Shown here piece by piece: positions 1-8,503 of a stretch of 64,000 bases of DNA. Numbering within the stretch: the stretch's first letter is position 1; every line of letters begins with the position of its first letter. The DNA is from Thermopolyspora sp044507605 (GTDB lineage Bacteria > Actinomycetota > Actinomycetes > Streptosporangiales > Streptosporangiaceae). The notes under the pieces are model-generated. The model did no database searches. It was given only the letters and a program-made list of their open reading frames with translations, and was not told the DNA's origin. The stretch covers positions 37,223 to 101,222 of the forward strand of contig JBIQJI010000013.1 in NCBI GenBank assembly GCA_044507605.1. Direction: 5' to 3'. The translations under genes were made by a program, and so were the position numbers.

Positions 1-1
1 C

Positions 2-2173
2 ATCAACTCCTTCGGGATCCGGGCCCTGAGCGGCCTCAGCGTCATGGGATCCGCCGTCATCGCCGTGCTCTCGGCCGGCGCCGCGCTCCTCGTCACCCGC
101 TTCGGCGAGCCGACCCCCCGCGCCAGGCTCATCGGCTACGGCGTCCTCGGCGTGCTCGGGCTGGCCCTGCTCTTCGGCCTGCTCAGCGCCGGCGGGGTGC
201 TGATCGGCGACCTGTCCGCCCGCACCAAGATCGAGGCGCTGCTCACCGGACTGCCCGGCCTCGCGCTGGCCACGTTCGCGCTGCTGTACGTCCTGCGCAC
301 GCTGAACGCCGCAGGGGCGGCCGGGCGCTTCGGGGCGGCGGGGCAGCCGTACGGGATGCCCGGCCCGGGCCAGGGCCCCGGCGGCTACGGCGGCTTCGGG
401 CCAGGGCCGATGGGTCCGGGCGGCCCGGGCGGTCCGGGCGGACCTTACGGCCAGGGCGCGCCCTTCGGCCCGGGCGGCCAGTCGGGCCCCGGCGGGCCTG
501 GTGGCCCTGGTGGTCCTGGTGGGCCTGCAGGCCCGGGCGGGCCTGGTGGCCCCGGTGGTCCTGGTGGGCCTGCAGGCCCGGGCGGGCCTGGGGGACCTGG
601 CGGTCCCGGTGCTCCCGGTGCTCCCGGTGGCCCTGGCGGCCTTGGCATGCCGGGCGCTCCCGGCGTCCCCGACGGTGCTCCGGCCGGTGCCGCCGCAGGC
701 GGCCAGCCCGCGCAGCAGGGGCCGCTCGCCATCGGCCCGGGTTCGGGGCAGGGTGCGTCCGGACAGGGTGCGTCCGGCTCCTACGGCCGGCCCGAGCCGG
801 CTTTCGGCGGCCCCGATCAGGGGCCGTCCCACGCGGCCTCCGGTCAGCCCGATCAGGGCGCGTCGCCGTACGGACGGCAGGAGCCCGGTGCGGCCTACGG
901 CCGGCCCGACTCCGGCCCTGGCGACGCCCCGTACGGCGGGCCGGGCGGATACGGCGCCCCCGCCGCCGGGTCCGGCCAGCCCGAGTCCGCTTCGGCGCCG
1001 GGGTACGGCCAGGGCGGCCCGTCCGGGTACGGGCAGGCCGAGTCCCCGTCGCCCTTCGGCCGGCCCGGGCCCGCAGGCCCCGACGCCGCCGGCTACGGTC
1101 AGCCCGACCAGGGCTCCGGTTACGGCCAGCCCGGCCAGGGGATGCAGGGCCAGGGCCAGTACGGGCAGCAGGCTCCGTTCGGCCAGTCGCCCGCCGGTGG
1201 GCCCGCGCCGTTCGGTCAGCCGGGGCCCGACCAGCAGGGCCCGGGCGGACAGCCCGCGCCCGACCAGCAGGGCCACTCTCCCCGGCACGGCTTCGCCTCC
1301 GAGCCCTTCCCGGGCGCGCAGGGCCCGGCGACCGGCGGGTACGGCGACGCGGCGCAGCCGTACGGCACGGGTGGGCCGTACGGGGCGCAGCAGGGCGCCG
1401 GGCAGCCGCCGGGTTACGGCGAGCAGCCGGGCCAGGGCGGGGAGCCGCAGCCGCTGCCGTCGTTCCCGTCGTACCAGAACGACGGGCAGGCCGACTCGCC
1501 GTACGCCCCCGCCCCGCAGGGGGGCGAGGGGTCGCCTTACTCGGGCGCCCACTCCGGCGAGACCCTGCCGGAGCTGCCGCCTCCGCCCGCCGCCCAGCAC
1601 GATCCGGGCGACCCGGGCACGGCCCGGCTTTCGGGCGGGGCCCGGCACGACGCCGGCTCGACGGGCTCGGGCGAGACCGGGCCGACGGGCGGCTGGCCCT
1701 CGCCGCCGCCGCAGGCGTACGGCGACCCGGTGGACCCGCGGCAGCAGCAGCTCGCGCAGGCGTACCAGCAGGCGCAGGGCTATCAGCAGCGCGCCGAGTC
1801 GGACCCTTCCGGCCCGCAGCCGTTCGGCGGCCCGCTGGGGCACCCGCAGACGTACGAGCCGCCGGGGTTCGACGCGCAGAGCACCCAGGGTTTCGCCCAG
1901 GTGCTGGACGCCCCGCGGTTGCCGTACCAGGGCTGGGACGAGTCGCCCGAGAAGACGGTGCGTTTCGACCCCAAGGCGCATAGGGGAGAGGAGACGCGTC
2001 CCGCGCCCGGCCGGGAGTATCGGGAAGATCCCATCGATCCAACGGCAATCTACGCACCAGAGCGTTCGTCCTCTGATCGCGGTCAGGTAATGGCTGAGGA
2101 AGGCGGCCGTACAGATCAGGCAGGACAGCAGCCCGACTCGAACGCTCAGTGGTACGGTTCGGACCGCCGATAG
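2..2173 (+). CDS. Membrane protein with long Gly/Pro/Gln-rich collagen-like tail (5' partial)
   Basis: The frame is open from base 2, so the true start lies left of the window; the first internal ATG is at 44. The visible N-terminus has three hydrophobic segments (about residues 1-20, 30-58 and 68-90 from that ATG). They are followed by roughly 600 residues of low-complexity Gly, Pro, Gln, Ser and Tyr. Residues about 125-200 are Gly-x-y triplets like collagen, encoded by 45-bp direct repeats. The last 50 residues are less repetitive and include DPIDPTAIYAPE, which looks like a conserved tail motif. I infer a membrane-anchored protein with a disordered cytoplasmic or cell-wall-spanning tail. 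Function is not recognised. A promoter and whiB follow downstream. Confidence 0.75.
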   Translation: MNSFGIRALSGLSVMGSAVIAVLSAGAALLVTRFGEPTPRARLIGYGVLGVLGLALLFGLLSAGGVLIGDLSARTKIEALLTGLPGLALATFALLYVLRTLNAAGAAGRFGAAGQPYGMPGPGQGPGGYGGFGPGPMGPGGPGGPGGPYGQGAPFGPGGQSGPGGPGGPGGPGGPAGPGGPGGPGGPGGPAGPGGPGGPGGPGAPGAPGGPGGLGMPGAPGVPDGAPAGAAAGGQPAQQGPLAIGPGSGQGASGQGASGSYGRPEPAFGGPDQGPSHAASGQPDQGASPYGRQEPGAAYGRPDSGPGDAPYGGPGGYGAPAAGSGQPESASAPGYGQGGPSGYGQAESPSPFGRPGPAGPDAAGYGQPDQGSGYGQPGQGMQGQGQYGQQAPFGQSPAGGPAPFGQPGPDQQGPGGQPAPDQQGHSPRHGFASEPFPGAQGPATGGYGDAAQPYGTGGPYGAQQGAGQPPGYGEQPGQGGEPQPLPSFPSYQNDGQADSPYAPAPQGGEGSPYSGAHSGETLPELPPPPAAQHDPGDPGTARLSGGARHDAGSTGSGETGPTGGWPSPPPQAYGDPVDPRQQQLAQAYQQAQGYQQRAESDPSGPQPFGGPLGHPQTYEPPGFDAQSTQGFAQVLDAPRLPYQGWDESPEKTVRFDPKAHRGEETRPAPGREYREDPIDPTAIYAPERSSSDRGQVMAEEGGRTDQAGQQPDSNAQWYGSDRR
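492..626 (+). repeat. 45-bp direct repeats encoding collagen-like Gly-Pro triplets
   Basis: Copies begin at 492, 537 and 582. The first two are almost identical, and the third diverges after about 20 bases. Each unit encodes 15 residues of G-G-P/G-P-A triplets in frame with the surrounding membrane protein. The unit is a multiple of three, so copy-number change would keep the frame. Confidence 0.75.
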
Positions 2174-2253
2174 CGCTGAATATCGGGGGCTGCATCTCGC
2201 CACCCCACCCCCACCGGGGCGAGTTCGCCTTGCCCCGGATGCTTTCATGCCGC

Positions 2254-2283
2254 TTGACGCCACGGGCGGGACACACGTGTAAT
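2254..2283 (+). promoter_or_regulatory. Probable whiB promoter
   Basis: A -35 element TTGACG (2254-2259) and a -10 element TGTAAT (2278-2283) are separated by 18 bases, both close to the primary sigma factor consensus. An 8-bp palindrome ACACGTGT (2273-2280) overlaps the upstream half of the -10 and could be an operator. A start near 2290 would give whiB a leader of about 100 bases. Confidence 0.55.
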
Positions 2284-2393
2284 TACAGTGGTGTTGTTTA
2301 CGTCTGTCCCCGAGGTGGGTAGGGGACCGGCGTGTCCAGGGGGGCCTCCATCGCGGTGGGCGGACAGACGAGCGGGCGACAGGGAGGTGTGCA

Positions 2394-2654
2394 GTGACCG
2401 AACCGGTCATCGCACAGACGCTCGGTGGGGAAGAGGAGCTCGGGTGGCAGGAGCGCGCGTTGTGCGCGCAGACCGACCCCGAGGCGTTCTTTCCCGAGAA
2501 GGGCGGATCGACTCGGGAGGCCAAGAAGGTCTGCCGGGCTTGTGAGGTGCGTGCCGAATGCCTCGAATACGCCCTTGAGCACGATGAACGGTTCGGCATC
2601 TGGGGGGGACTGTCCGAGCGCGAAAGACGCAGGATCAAGCGCGAGGCGAGCTGA
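2394..2654 (+). CDS. whiB: WhiB-family iron-sulfur transcription regulator
   Basis: The protein has 86 residues, typical of WhiB. Four cysteines (C24, C47, C50, C56) in the C...CxxC...C pattern would ligate a [4Fe-4S] cluster. GIWGG (68-72) forms the conserved turn, followed by the basic tail RERRRIKRE that contacts DNA. The body (EELGWQERALCAQTDPE and onward) is nearly the same as the founding sporulation regulator WhiB, not the redox-type paralogues, so this is most likely WhiB itself. WhiB works with WhiA at the onset of sporulation septation. The GTG start follows AGGGAGG. It lies beside the glycosyltransferase and manB genes as it does in Streptomyces (recalled order). Confidence 0.93.
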   Translation: MTEPVIAQTLGGEEELGWQERALCAQTDPEAFFPEKGGSTREAKKVCRACEVRAECLEYALEHDERFGIWGGLSERERRRIKREAS

Positions 2655-2923
2655 TCGCGCACGCGCCGGCGGCGGCCGGGGGGCCGCACGACCGGTGAGC
2701 CGGCCCGGCCGGACCACGGGGAGCATGACGGGGAGCACGGGGCGACACAGGGGAACCCAGGGGAACGCATTGAGCGCGGGGAGCAGAGAGCCGCTCTGCT
2801 GCAGCGTTCCAGAGCACGCCACGGGGAAAACACCGCTTCAAATGCGGCACTTCGTGAACTCCTGAACCTGGGGTGCCGTATGTTTGATCGGCGCCCAGCC
2901 GTACCACAGCTCAAGGACTCCCC

Positions 2924-5830
2924 GTGCAACCGTCGAGTCATTCGGTCACCGCGATCGTCGTCGCCCATGATGGCTCCCGCTGGTTGCCGGAGACGCTCGA
3001 CGCCGTGCTCCGGCAGACACGGCCCGTCGACCGCGTCGTCGGCATCGACAACGGCAGCCGCGACGGCTGCGCCGCGATCCTCGGCGAGTCGTTCGGGCCC
3101 GGCAACGTGCTCAAGCTGCCCCGGTCGACCGGGTTCGGGCAGGCCGTGGCCGCCGCGCTCGACCGGCTGTCGCCGGCGTTCGACGGGCCCGAGTCGGGCC
3201 GCGAGTGGATCTGGCTGATCCACGACGACTGCGCCCCCGACCGGCAGGCGCTGGCCGCGCTGCTGTGGGCGGCCGACCGCGACGACAAGGCCGTGATCCT
3301 CGGGCCGAAGCTGCGCGACTGGCTCGACCGCCGGGTGCTGCTGGAGGCCGGGGTCACGGTCGACCGCTCGGGGCGGCGCGACACCGGCCTGGAGGCCCGT
3401 GAGTACGACCAGGGCCAGCACGACGACATGCGTGACGTGCTGGCGGTGTCGACGGCCGGCATGCTGATCCGCCGCGACGTGTGGGAGCGGCTCGGCGGCC
3501 TCGACCCCGAGCTGCCGCTGTTCCGCGACGACGTCGACCTGTGCTGGCGGGCCCACACGGCCGGGCACCGGGTGCTCATCGTCACCGAGGCGATCGCCTA
3601 CCACGCCGAGGCCGCCGCCCGCAGGCGGCGCCGCATCACCGTGATCGACGCGCATCCGCACCGGCTCGACCGCCGCCACGCGCTGTTCGTGATCATGGCG
3701 AATCTGCCGTTCCTGCGGCTGCTGTGGTCGCTCGTGCGCAACACGTTCGCCTCGGTGCTGCGCACCCTGGTGCTGCTGCTCGCCAAGCAGCCGGCCAACG
3801 CGTTCGACGAGATCGCCGCGCTGTGCTGGGTCCTCGGCCACCCCAGGCGGCTGATGCGTGCCCGGCGGGCGCGGCGCAGGGACAGGCGGCGCGGCTACCC
3901 GGCCGTCGAGCGGCTGTTGACGCCGTCGAGCATGGCGTACCGGCGGTTCGCCGACATGATCCAGGGGTATCTCGCGGGCGGCGGCCCGATGGACTCGGCG
4001 GGGCGGCACCATGTGATGCTGTCGGAGCCGTCGGCCGACGACGGCGACGAGCTGCTCACCGACGTGGGGATGACCCAGCGCGTCTTCGGCAACCCCGGGG
4101 TGCTGCTCACCCTCGGGCTGACGATCGTGTCGCTGGTCGCCGCGCGGCCGCTGCTGACGGGCGACGGGCTGCTCGGCGGCGGCGCGCTGGTGCCCGTCGC
4201 GGGCGGCGCGGGTGACCTGTGGCGGCTGTACGTCTCCGCCGACCACGCCACGGCCGGCCTCGGCTGGGACTCCTGGGCCGCGCCGTACGTCGCGGTCATG
4301 GCCGGGCTGTCGGCGCTGTGCTTCGGCAAGACCTGGCTCGCGGTGTCGGTGCTGCTGATCGGTTGTGTGCCGTTAGCGGGCCTGTCGGCCTATCTCGCGA
4401 CCCGGTCGATGATCTCCTACGCCCCGGCACGCGTGTGGTTCGCCGCTTCGTACGCCCTCCTGCCCGTCGCCATGGGCACCGTGGCGGGTGGCCGCGTCGG
4501 CACCGCCGTGGTGCTCGTCCTGCTGCCCGTCTACGGCGTGCTGCTCATCCGGCTGCTGACGGCCCGCGGCCCGGGCCGGCGCAGGCCGGCCTGGGGCCTT
4601 GGCCTGCTGCTCGCCGTGGGCGCGGCCTTCGTGCCCCTGGTGTACGCGCTGATGGCGTTGCTGGGCGTCGCCGCCGTGGGCCTGTACGCCCGCCGCCGGC
4701 GCCGTGCCGCGCGGTCGGCGGCGGTCTCCCTGGCCATCGCGCTCGTCCTGCCGATCGTGCTGCTGCTCCCCTGGCTGGTCGCCACCATCGGCACCGACCC
4801 GGGGCGGCTGCTTTTGGAGGCGGGGCTGCACCGGGCGTCCCTCGTCGACGCGCGGCTCGGGCCCGAGTCGCTGCTCCTGCTCGATCCCGGCGGCCCCGGC
4901 ACCCCGCCCTATTGGGCCACCGGCGGCATGTTCGCGCTGGCGTTCATCGGTGCGGTGATGCGCAGCCGCCGCCTGATCATCGCGGTGGCCTGGGGCATCG
5001 CGGCGTTCGGCGTGTTCCTGGCCGTCGCGGTGAGCCGTGTCGAGGTCGGCGGGGTCCCGGTGTGGCCGGGCGTGCCGCTCGCGGTGGCGGCCCTCGGCCT
5101 GCTCGTCGCCGGCGCGCTGCCGGCGCACCGCATCTCCGAGCTGCGGGCCCGCGGCGCGTTCGGCACGATCGCGGCGACGGTGGTGGCCCTGCTGGCGGTG
5201 GCGTCGCCGCTGGTCACCGCGGGGCTGTGGGTGCGCGCCGGGGTGACGGGGCCGCTGCGGCACGACGCCGCCGACCTCGTCTCGGCGTACTCTCCGGCGA
5301 ATCCGCGCGAGGCGACCGGCACCCTGATCCTGCGCGAGCGCGACGGCGTCCTCACCTATACGCTGCTGCGCGGCCGCATGCCGCTGATCGGCGAGTCCGA
5401 CCTGCCGTCCCGCACCGACGACCGGTTCGGCGCGGCCGTCGCCGGGCTCGCCGCCGGTCGTGGCGGCACCGACGCGCAGACCCTCGCGGCAGCGGGCGTG
5501 GAGTTCGTGACCGTGCCCGGGCCGGTCGGCGCCGCCCTGCGGCGGGCGCTCGACTCCGAGCCCGCGCTCGCCCGGCTGAGCCTGTCGGAGGCGGCCGGGC
5601 TGTGGCGCATGACCATCCCGGTCGGCGCGCCCCCCGGCCCCCCGGGCGAGGGCGATGTCGTGCACCGCGCCTGGCTGTGGACCCAGGCGGCGATCGTGCT
5701 GCTCGCGCTGCTGCTCGCCGCGCCCGGTGGCCGCGGCCGGGAGGCCGCCGAGGAGCGGCCGGGAGAGCCGGAACGGGGCGGCCGGGAGACCGGCCGGGAG
5801 CCGGGCCGTCAGATGGCGGGTGCGCGATGA
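2924..5830 (+). CDS. Membrane-embedded family 2 glycosyltransferase
   Basis: The protein has 968 residues. Residues 1-260 form a GT-A fold of family GT2: nucleotide-binding start TAIVVAHDG, IDNGSRDG, the HDD triad at 100-102 and a C-terminal RDDVDLCWR motif. About 10-12 transmembrane helices follow (from roughly residue 270 to 750), then a soluble domain and a final helix with a charged tail. The architecture suggests transfer of a sugar from a nucleotide donor to a lipid-linked or wall acceptor at the membrane. It starts at GTG after AAGGA and overlaps the next gene by ATGA, so the two are co-transcribed. The nearby manB suggests mannose chemistry, but donor and acceptor are unknown. Confidence 0.88.
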   Translation: MQPSSHSVTAIVVAHDGSRWLPETLDAVLRQTRPVDRVVGIDNGSRDGCAAILGESFGPGNVLKLPRSTGFGQAVAAALDRLSPAFDGPESGREWIWLIHDDCAPDRQALAALLWAADRDDKAVILGPKLRDWLDRRVLLEAGVTVDRSGRRDTGLEAREYDQGQHDDMRDVLAVSTAGMLIRRDVWERLGGLDPELPLFRDDVDLCWRAHTAGHRVLIVTEAIAYHAEAAARRRRRITVIDAHPHRLDRRHALFVIMANLPFLRLLWSLVRNTFASVLRTLVLLLAKQPANAFDEIAALCWVLGHPRRLMRARRARRRDRRRGYPAVERLLTPSSMAYRRFADMIQGYLAGGGPMDSAGRHHVMLSEPSADDGDELLTDVGMTQRVFGNPGVLLTLGLTIVSLVAARPLLTGDGLLGGGALVPVAGGAGDLWRLYVSADHATAGLGWDSWAAPYVAVMAGLSALCFGKTWLAVSVLLIGCVPLAGLSAYLATRSMISYAPARVWFAASYALLPVAMGTVAGGRVGTAVVLVLLPVYGVLLIRLLTARGPGRRRPAWGLGLLLAVGAAFVPLVYALMALLGVAAVGLYARRRRRAARSAAVSLAIALVLPIVLLLPWLVATIGTDPGRLLLEAGLHRASLVDARLGPESLLLLDPGGPGTPPYWATGGMFALAFIGAVMRSRRLIIAVAWGIAAFGVFLAVAVSRVEVGGVPVWPGVPLAVAALGLLVAGALPAHRISELRARGAFGTIAATVVALLAVASPLVTAGLWVRAGVTGPLRHDAADLVSAYSPANPREATGTLILRERDGVLTYTLLRGRMPLIGESDLPSRTDDRFGAAVAGLAAGRGGTDAQTLAAAGVEFVTVPGPVGAALRRALDSEPALARLSLSEAAGLWRMTIPVGAPPGPPGEGDVVHRAWLWTQAAIVLLALLLAAPGGRGREAAEERPGEPERGGRETGREPGRQMAGAR

Positions 5831-7311
5831 GGGCCTTCATCCAGCACCGGGTGGGCCTGGCCGTGCTGGTGCTGGCCGCCTTCGCCGCCCTCTACGGCCT
5901 CGCGTACGTCACCCGCCCCGCCCCGGCGCCCCCGAAGGCGGCCGCGCCCGTGAAGGTGCCCGTCGAGTCGGTCGAGACGGTCTGCCCCGACAGCGCGAAC
6001 GCCCGGCTGAGCGCGCTGACACCCGACCCGGCCAAGGACGGCGGCACCGGATCGATCACCATCGCCCGGCTGACCGAGCCCGGGGCGCCCGCCCCCACGA
6101 GCGTGTCCCTGAAGCAGGCCGGCGTGCTGTGGCAGGCCGACGCCACGAAGGCCACGGGCAAGCCCACCGGCAAGGCCGCCAAGAAGCAGGCCGGGGGCCC
6201 CGTCACCGTGGCCGCGACCGGTGCCATGGCCGCCGGGCTGGAGGCCGGGCAGACCACCCGGACCCTCACCGGCGCGAGCCGGGGCCTGGCCGGCGTGCGC
6301 TGCGTGCAGCCCGGCGCGAGCGCCTGGTTCGTCGGCCCCGGCCCGGCCGCCGCCGACGTCACGCTCTACCTCGCCAACGCCGACCGCGCCGCCGCGTCCG
6401 TGTCGATCACGATCTACTCCGGCGAGGGGCCGATCGTGGGCGGCGCCGGCAGCGGCCTGCTGCTGCGGCCGGGCGAGCGGCGGGCCGTCGCGCTGCGCGA
6501 CCTCGCCCCCTCGCCGCTCGTCATGGCCGTCCACGTCGAGACCGACGCGGGCCGGGTGACGGCCGCCGCCAAGGCGGTGCTCCGGGACGGCAAGGGCGCC
6601 GACTGGCTGCCGCTCGCGGCCGAGCCGGCCACCACGGTCGTGGTGCCGGGGGTGCCCGGCGGCGGTGGGCTGCGCACCCTGTACGTCGCGACCCCCGGCG
6701 AGGCCGACACGCTGGTGCGGGTCAAGGCGGTGACCGAGGACGGGGCGTACGCCATGAAGGGCCGCGAAGCCATCGAGGTCGCCCCCGGCGCGGCCGCCTC
6801 CATGGACATCACCACGGGCATCGGCGGGCGGCCCGCCGCGATCGTGCTCACCTCCGACGTGCCGATCGTCGCCGGCATGATGATCAACGGCACCGGCACC
6901 CAGCAGGACGTGGCGTTCACCGCCGGCACGGCCCCCATCGACCACGGCACCATCGTCGCCGACAACAGGACCGGCGAGCGGACGAGGTCGCGGCTCGTGC
7001 TGTCGGCCCCCGGCGCGGCGGCCAAGGTGCGCGTGCGGATCATCCCGTCGAAGGGCACCGCGCCGAGCCCGGTCGAGGTGTCGCTCAAGGCGGCGCGCAC
7101 CAAGGAGGTCAAGCTGGCCGCCCCGCCCGGCGGCGGCCCCTACGGCGTGGTGGTGCTCCCCGAGCCGGGCTCCGGCCCGGTCTACGGCGGCAGGGTCCTC
7201 GACGAGCGCACCGACGACGGGCTGCTGCTGACGGTGCAGCCGTTCGCGCCGGCCCGCACCGAGGTCACGGTGCCGGTCACCGCCGACACCGAGTCGGCCG
7301 TGCTGCCCTGA
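5827..7311 (+). CDS. DUF5719 secreted or membrane-anchored protein
   Basis: The protein has 494 residues with one N-terminal hydrophobic helix (about residues 9-28) and an extracellular body rich in Ala, Gly, Val and Thr. Its repeated beta-type segments resemble DUF5719 proteins encoded next to this glycosyltransferase in other actinomycetes. The ATG overlaps the preceding stop (ATGA), indicating translational coupling and a shared role, probably in building or binding an envelope glycan. No catalytic motif is visible. It converges with the metallopeptidase-like gene 41 bases downstream. Confidence 0.75.
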   Translation: MRAFIQHRVGLAVLVLAAFAALYGLAYVTRPAPAPPKAAAPVKVPVESVETVCPDSANARLSALTPDPAKDGGTGSITIARLTEPGAPAPTSVSLKQAGVLWQADATKATGKPTGKAAKKQAGGPVTVAATGAMAAGLEAGQTTRTLTGASRGLAGVRCVQPGASAWFVGPGPAAADVTLYLANADRAAASVSITIYSGEGPIVGGAGSGLLLRPGERRAVALRDLAPSPLVMAVHVETDAGRVTAAAKAVLRDGKGADWLPLAAEPATTVVVPGVPGGGGLRTLYVATPGEADTLVRVKAVTEDGAYAMKGREAIEVAPGAAASMDITTGIGGRPAAIVLTSDVPIVAGMMINGTGTQQDVAFTAGTAPIDHGTIVADNRTGERTRSRLVLSAPGAAAKVRVRIIPSKGTAPSPVEVSLKAARTKEVKLAAPPGGGPYGVVVLPEPGSGPVYGGRVLDERTDDGLLLTVQPFAPARTEVTVPVTADTESAVLP

Positions 7312-7352
7312 TCGCCGCGTCGCCGGCGCGCACGGGGCCGGGTCGGTGCGGG

Positions 7353-7838
7353 TCAGTGGCGGTCGTCGTAGCCGGGGTCGATGGTCTCGGGCGACAGCCC
7401 GAGCAGGCTGGCCACCTGCTCGACCACCACGTCGTGGACGAGGCTGCCGAGCTGGTCGCGGTCGCGGGTGCGGGCCTCCAGGGGACGCCGGTAGACGATG
7501 ACGGCGGCCCGGTCGCCGCCGCTCGCCGGCTCGGCGCGGCCGAGCGGGATGGGGTCGGACGACTCCAGCCGCGCCGGCCCGTCGACCAGCTCCTCCATCG
7601 GGGGAACGTCCTCGACGGCGAACTCGACCGACGACAGCTGTTTGCCCCAGCGCGGCCTGAGCCGGTCGACCGCGTCGAGCACGAGGTCGTCGAAGCGCTC
7701 GCCCCGGGAGCGCGCGATGGGCACGTGGGCGGGCGCCAGAGGGCCGCGCAGACCCCGGCCGTGCCGGTCGCGCCCTCGGCGGCCGGGCGGGCGGCTGGAA
7801 CGGTCGTGGCGGTGCTCGTCACCCGATGCCGAACTCAC
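7353..7838 (-). CDS. Metallopeptidase-family (zincin-like) protein with degenerate active site
   Basis: The protein has 161 residues: a basic Arg-rich N-terminus (1-40), then a compact alpha/beta domain of the small zincin family. Where active relatives have HExxH, this one reads LVHDVVVEQVA near residues 134-144. One His and a Glu remain but not the HExxH spacing, and no third zinc ligand is obvious. From memory, actinobacterial members commonly look like this, so peptidase activity is doubtful. It is transcribed away from the DUF3499 gene, with a shared 219-base divergent region. Confidence 0.75.
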   Translation of the reverse strand: MSSASGDEHRHDRSSRPPGRRGRDRHGRGLRGPLAPAHVPIARSRGERFDDLVLDAVDRLRPRWGKQLSSVEFAVEDVPPMEELVDGPARLESSDPIPLGRAEPASGGDRAAVIVYRRPLEARTRDRDQLGSLVHDVVVEQVASLLGLSPETIDPGYDDRH

Positions 7839-7945
7839 ATGACAAGCGTAGGGGAGATGGGGAGCGGTGGCGGGGACGACAGGGCCCGCTTCGTCGTGTG
7901 GGCCCGCCTTCGCGGCTCCGCGTGAACACCCGTAAGAACGGTCCG

Positions 7946-7957
7946 TTATCCGGATAA
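7946..7957. promoter_or_regulatory. 12-bp perfect palindrome in divergent promoter region
   Basis: TTATCCGGATAA lies between the divergent zincin-like and DUF3499 genes. It is placed where a dimeric repressor or activator could affect both. No factor can be assigned from sequence alone. Confidence 0.35.
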
Positions 7958-8037
7958 GAGGTGCGCGAGTGGCCGTCCGTGTCCGAATTGTGGCGACACG
8001 CTCGTTAAGAGCGGCGCGGTGGTGGCAATGTGAACGC

Positions 8038-8053
8038 GGACCGGATACGGTCC
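8038..8053. promoter_or_regulatory. Inverted repeat just before the DUF3499 start
   Basis: GGACCG-GATA-CGGTCC (6-bp arms, 4-base loop) ends four bases before the GTG at 8058. It would either be an operator at a leaderless start or a small hairpin at the ribosome-binding region. There is no obvious Shine-Dalgarno for the next gene. Confidence 0.35.
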
Positions 8054-8057
8054 CTCC

Positions 8058-8441
8058 GTGAGCCCCGTCCGCAGCTGTTCCCGTACCGCCTGCAGGCAGC
8101 CTGCCGTCTTCACACTAACGTACGTCTACGCCGACTCCACCGCTGTTCTCGGCCCCCTGGCGGCGTATGTCGAACCACACTGCTACGACCTGTGCGCGGA
8201 GCACGCCGAGCGGCTCACCGCTCCCCGGGGCTGGGAGGTCGTGCGCCTCCCCTCCGAGGCGGGCCGCCCGAGCACCGACGACCTGGAGGCCCTGGCCAAC
8301 GCGGTGCGCGAGGCCGCCCGGCCGCACGCGCCCGGCGAGGAGCCGGTCGGTCAGGGGGTCGAGGTCGGCCGCCGGGGGCACTTGCGGGTGTTGCGCTCGG
8401 CCCAGCCGGGCCGTGAGCCGGGCACGTCGCGGGGACAGTAG
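8058..8441 (+). CDS. DUF3499 zinc-binding-type small protein
   Basis: The protein has 127 residues and starts at GTG. The conserved front part has paired ligands, C7 and C12, then HCYDLCAEHA with H41, C42, C46 and H49, a pattern that probably binds zinc. The C-terminal 60 residues are variable and charged. DUF3499 proteins sit next to phosphomannomutase in many actinomycetes. Their function is unknown, and the family contains no known enzyme. The gene precedes manB by 62 bases in the same direction. Confidence 0.85.
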   Translation: MSPVRSCSRTACRQPAVFTLTYVYADSTAVLGPLAAYVEPHCYDLCAEHAERLTAPRGWEVVRLPSEAGRPSTDDLEALANAVREAARPHAPGEEPVGQGVEVGRRGHLRVLRSAQPGREPGTSRGQ

Positions 8442-8503
8442 GCTCGCATTCGACTACGACGCGACTTTCCAATGCGATTTCCGACGACCTGAGGGCGGAG
8501 CTG

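Noticed and set aside
445..732. Antisense open frame encoding a Gly-Pro-Pro collagen-like peptide
   Set aside because: It is the reverse complement of the Gly/Pro repeat in the real gene; G+C-rich triplet repeats give open frames on both strands.
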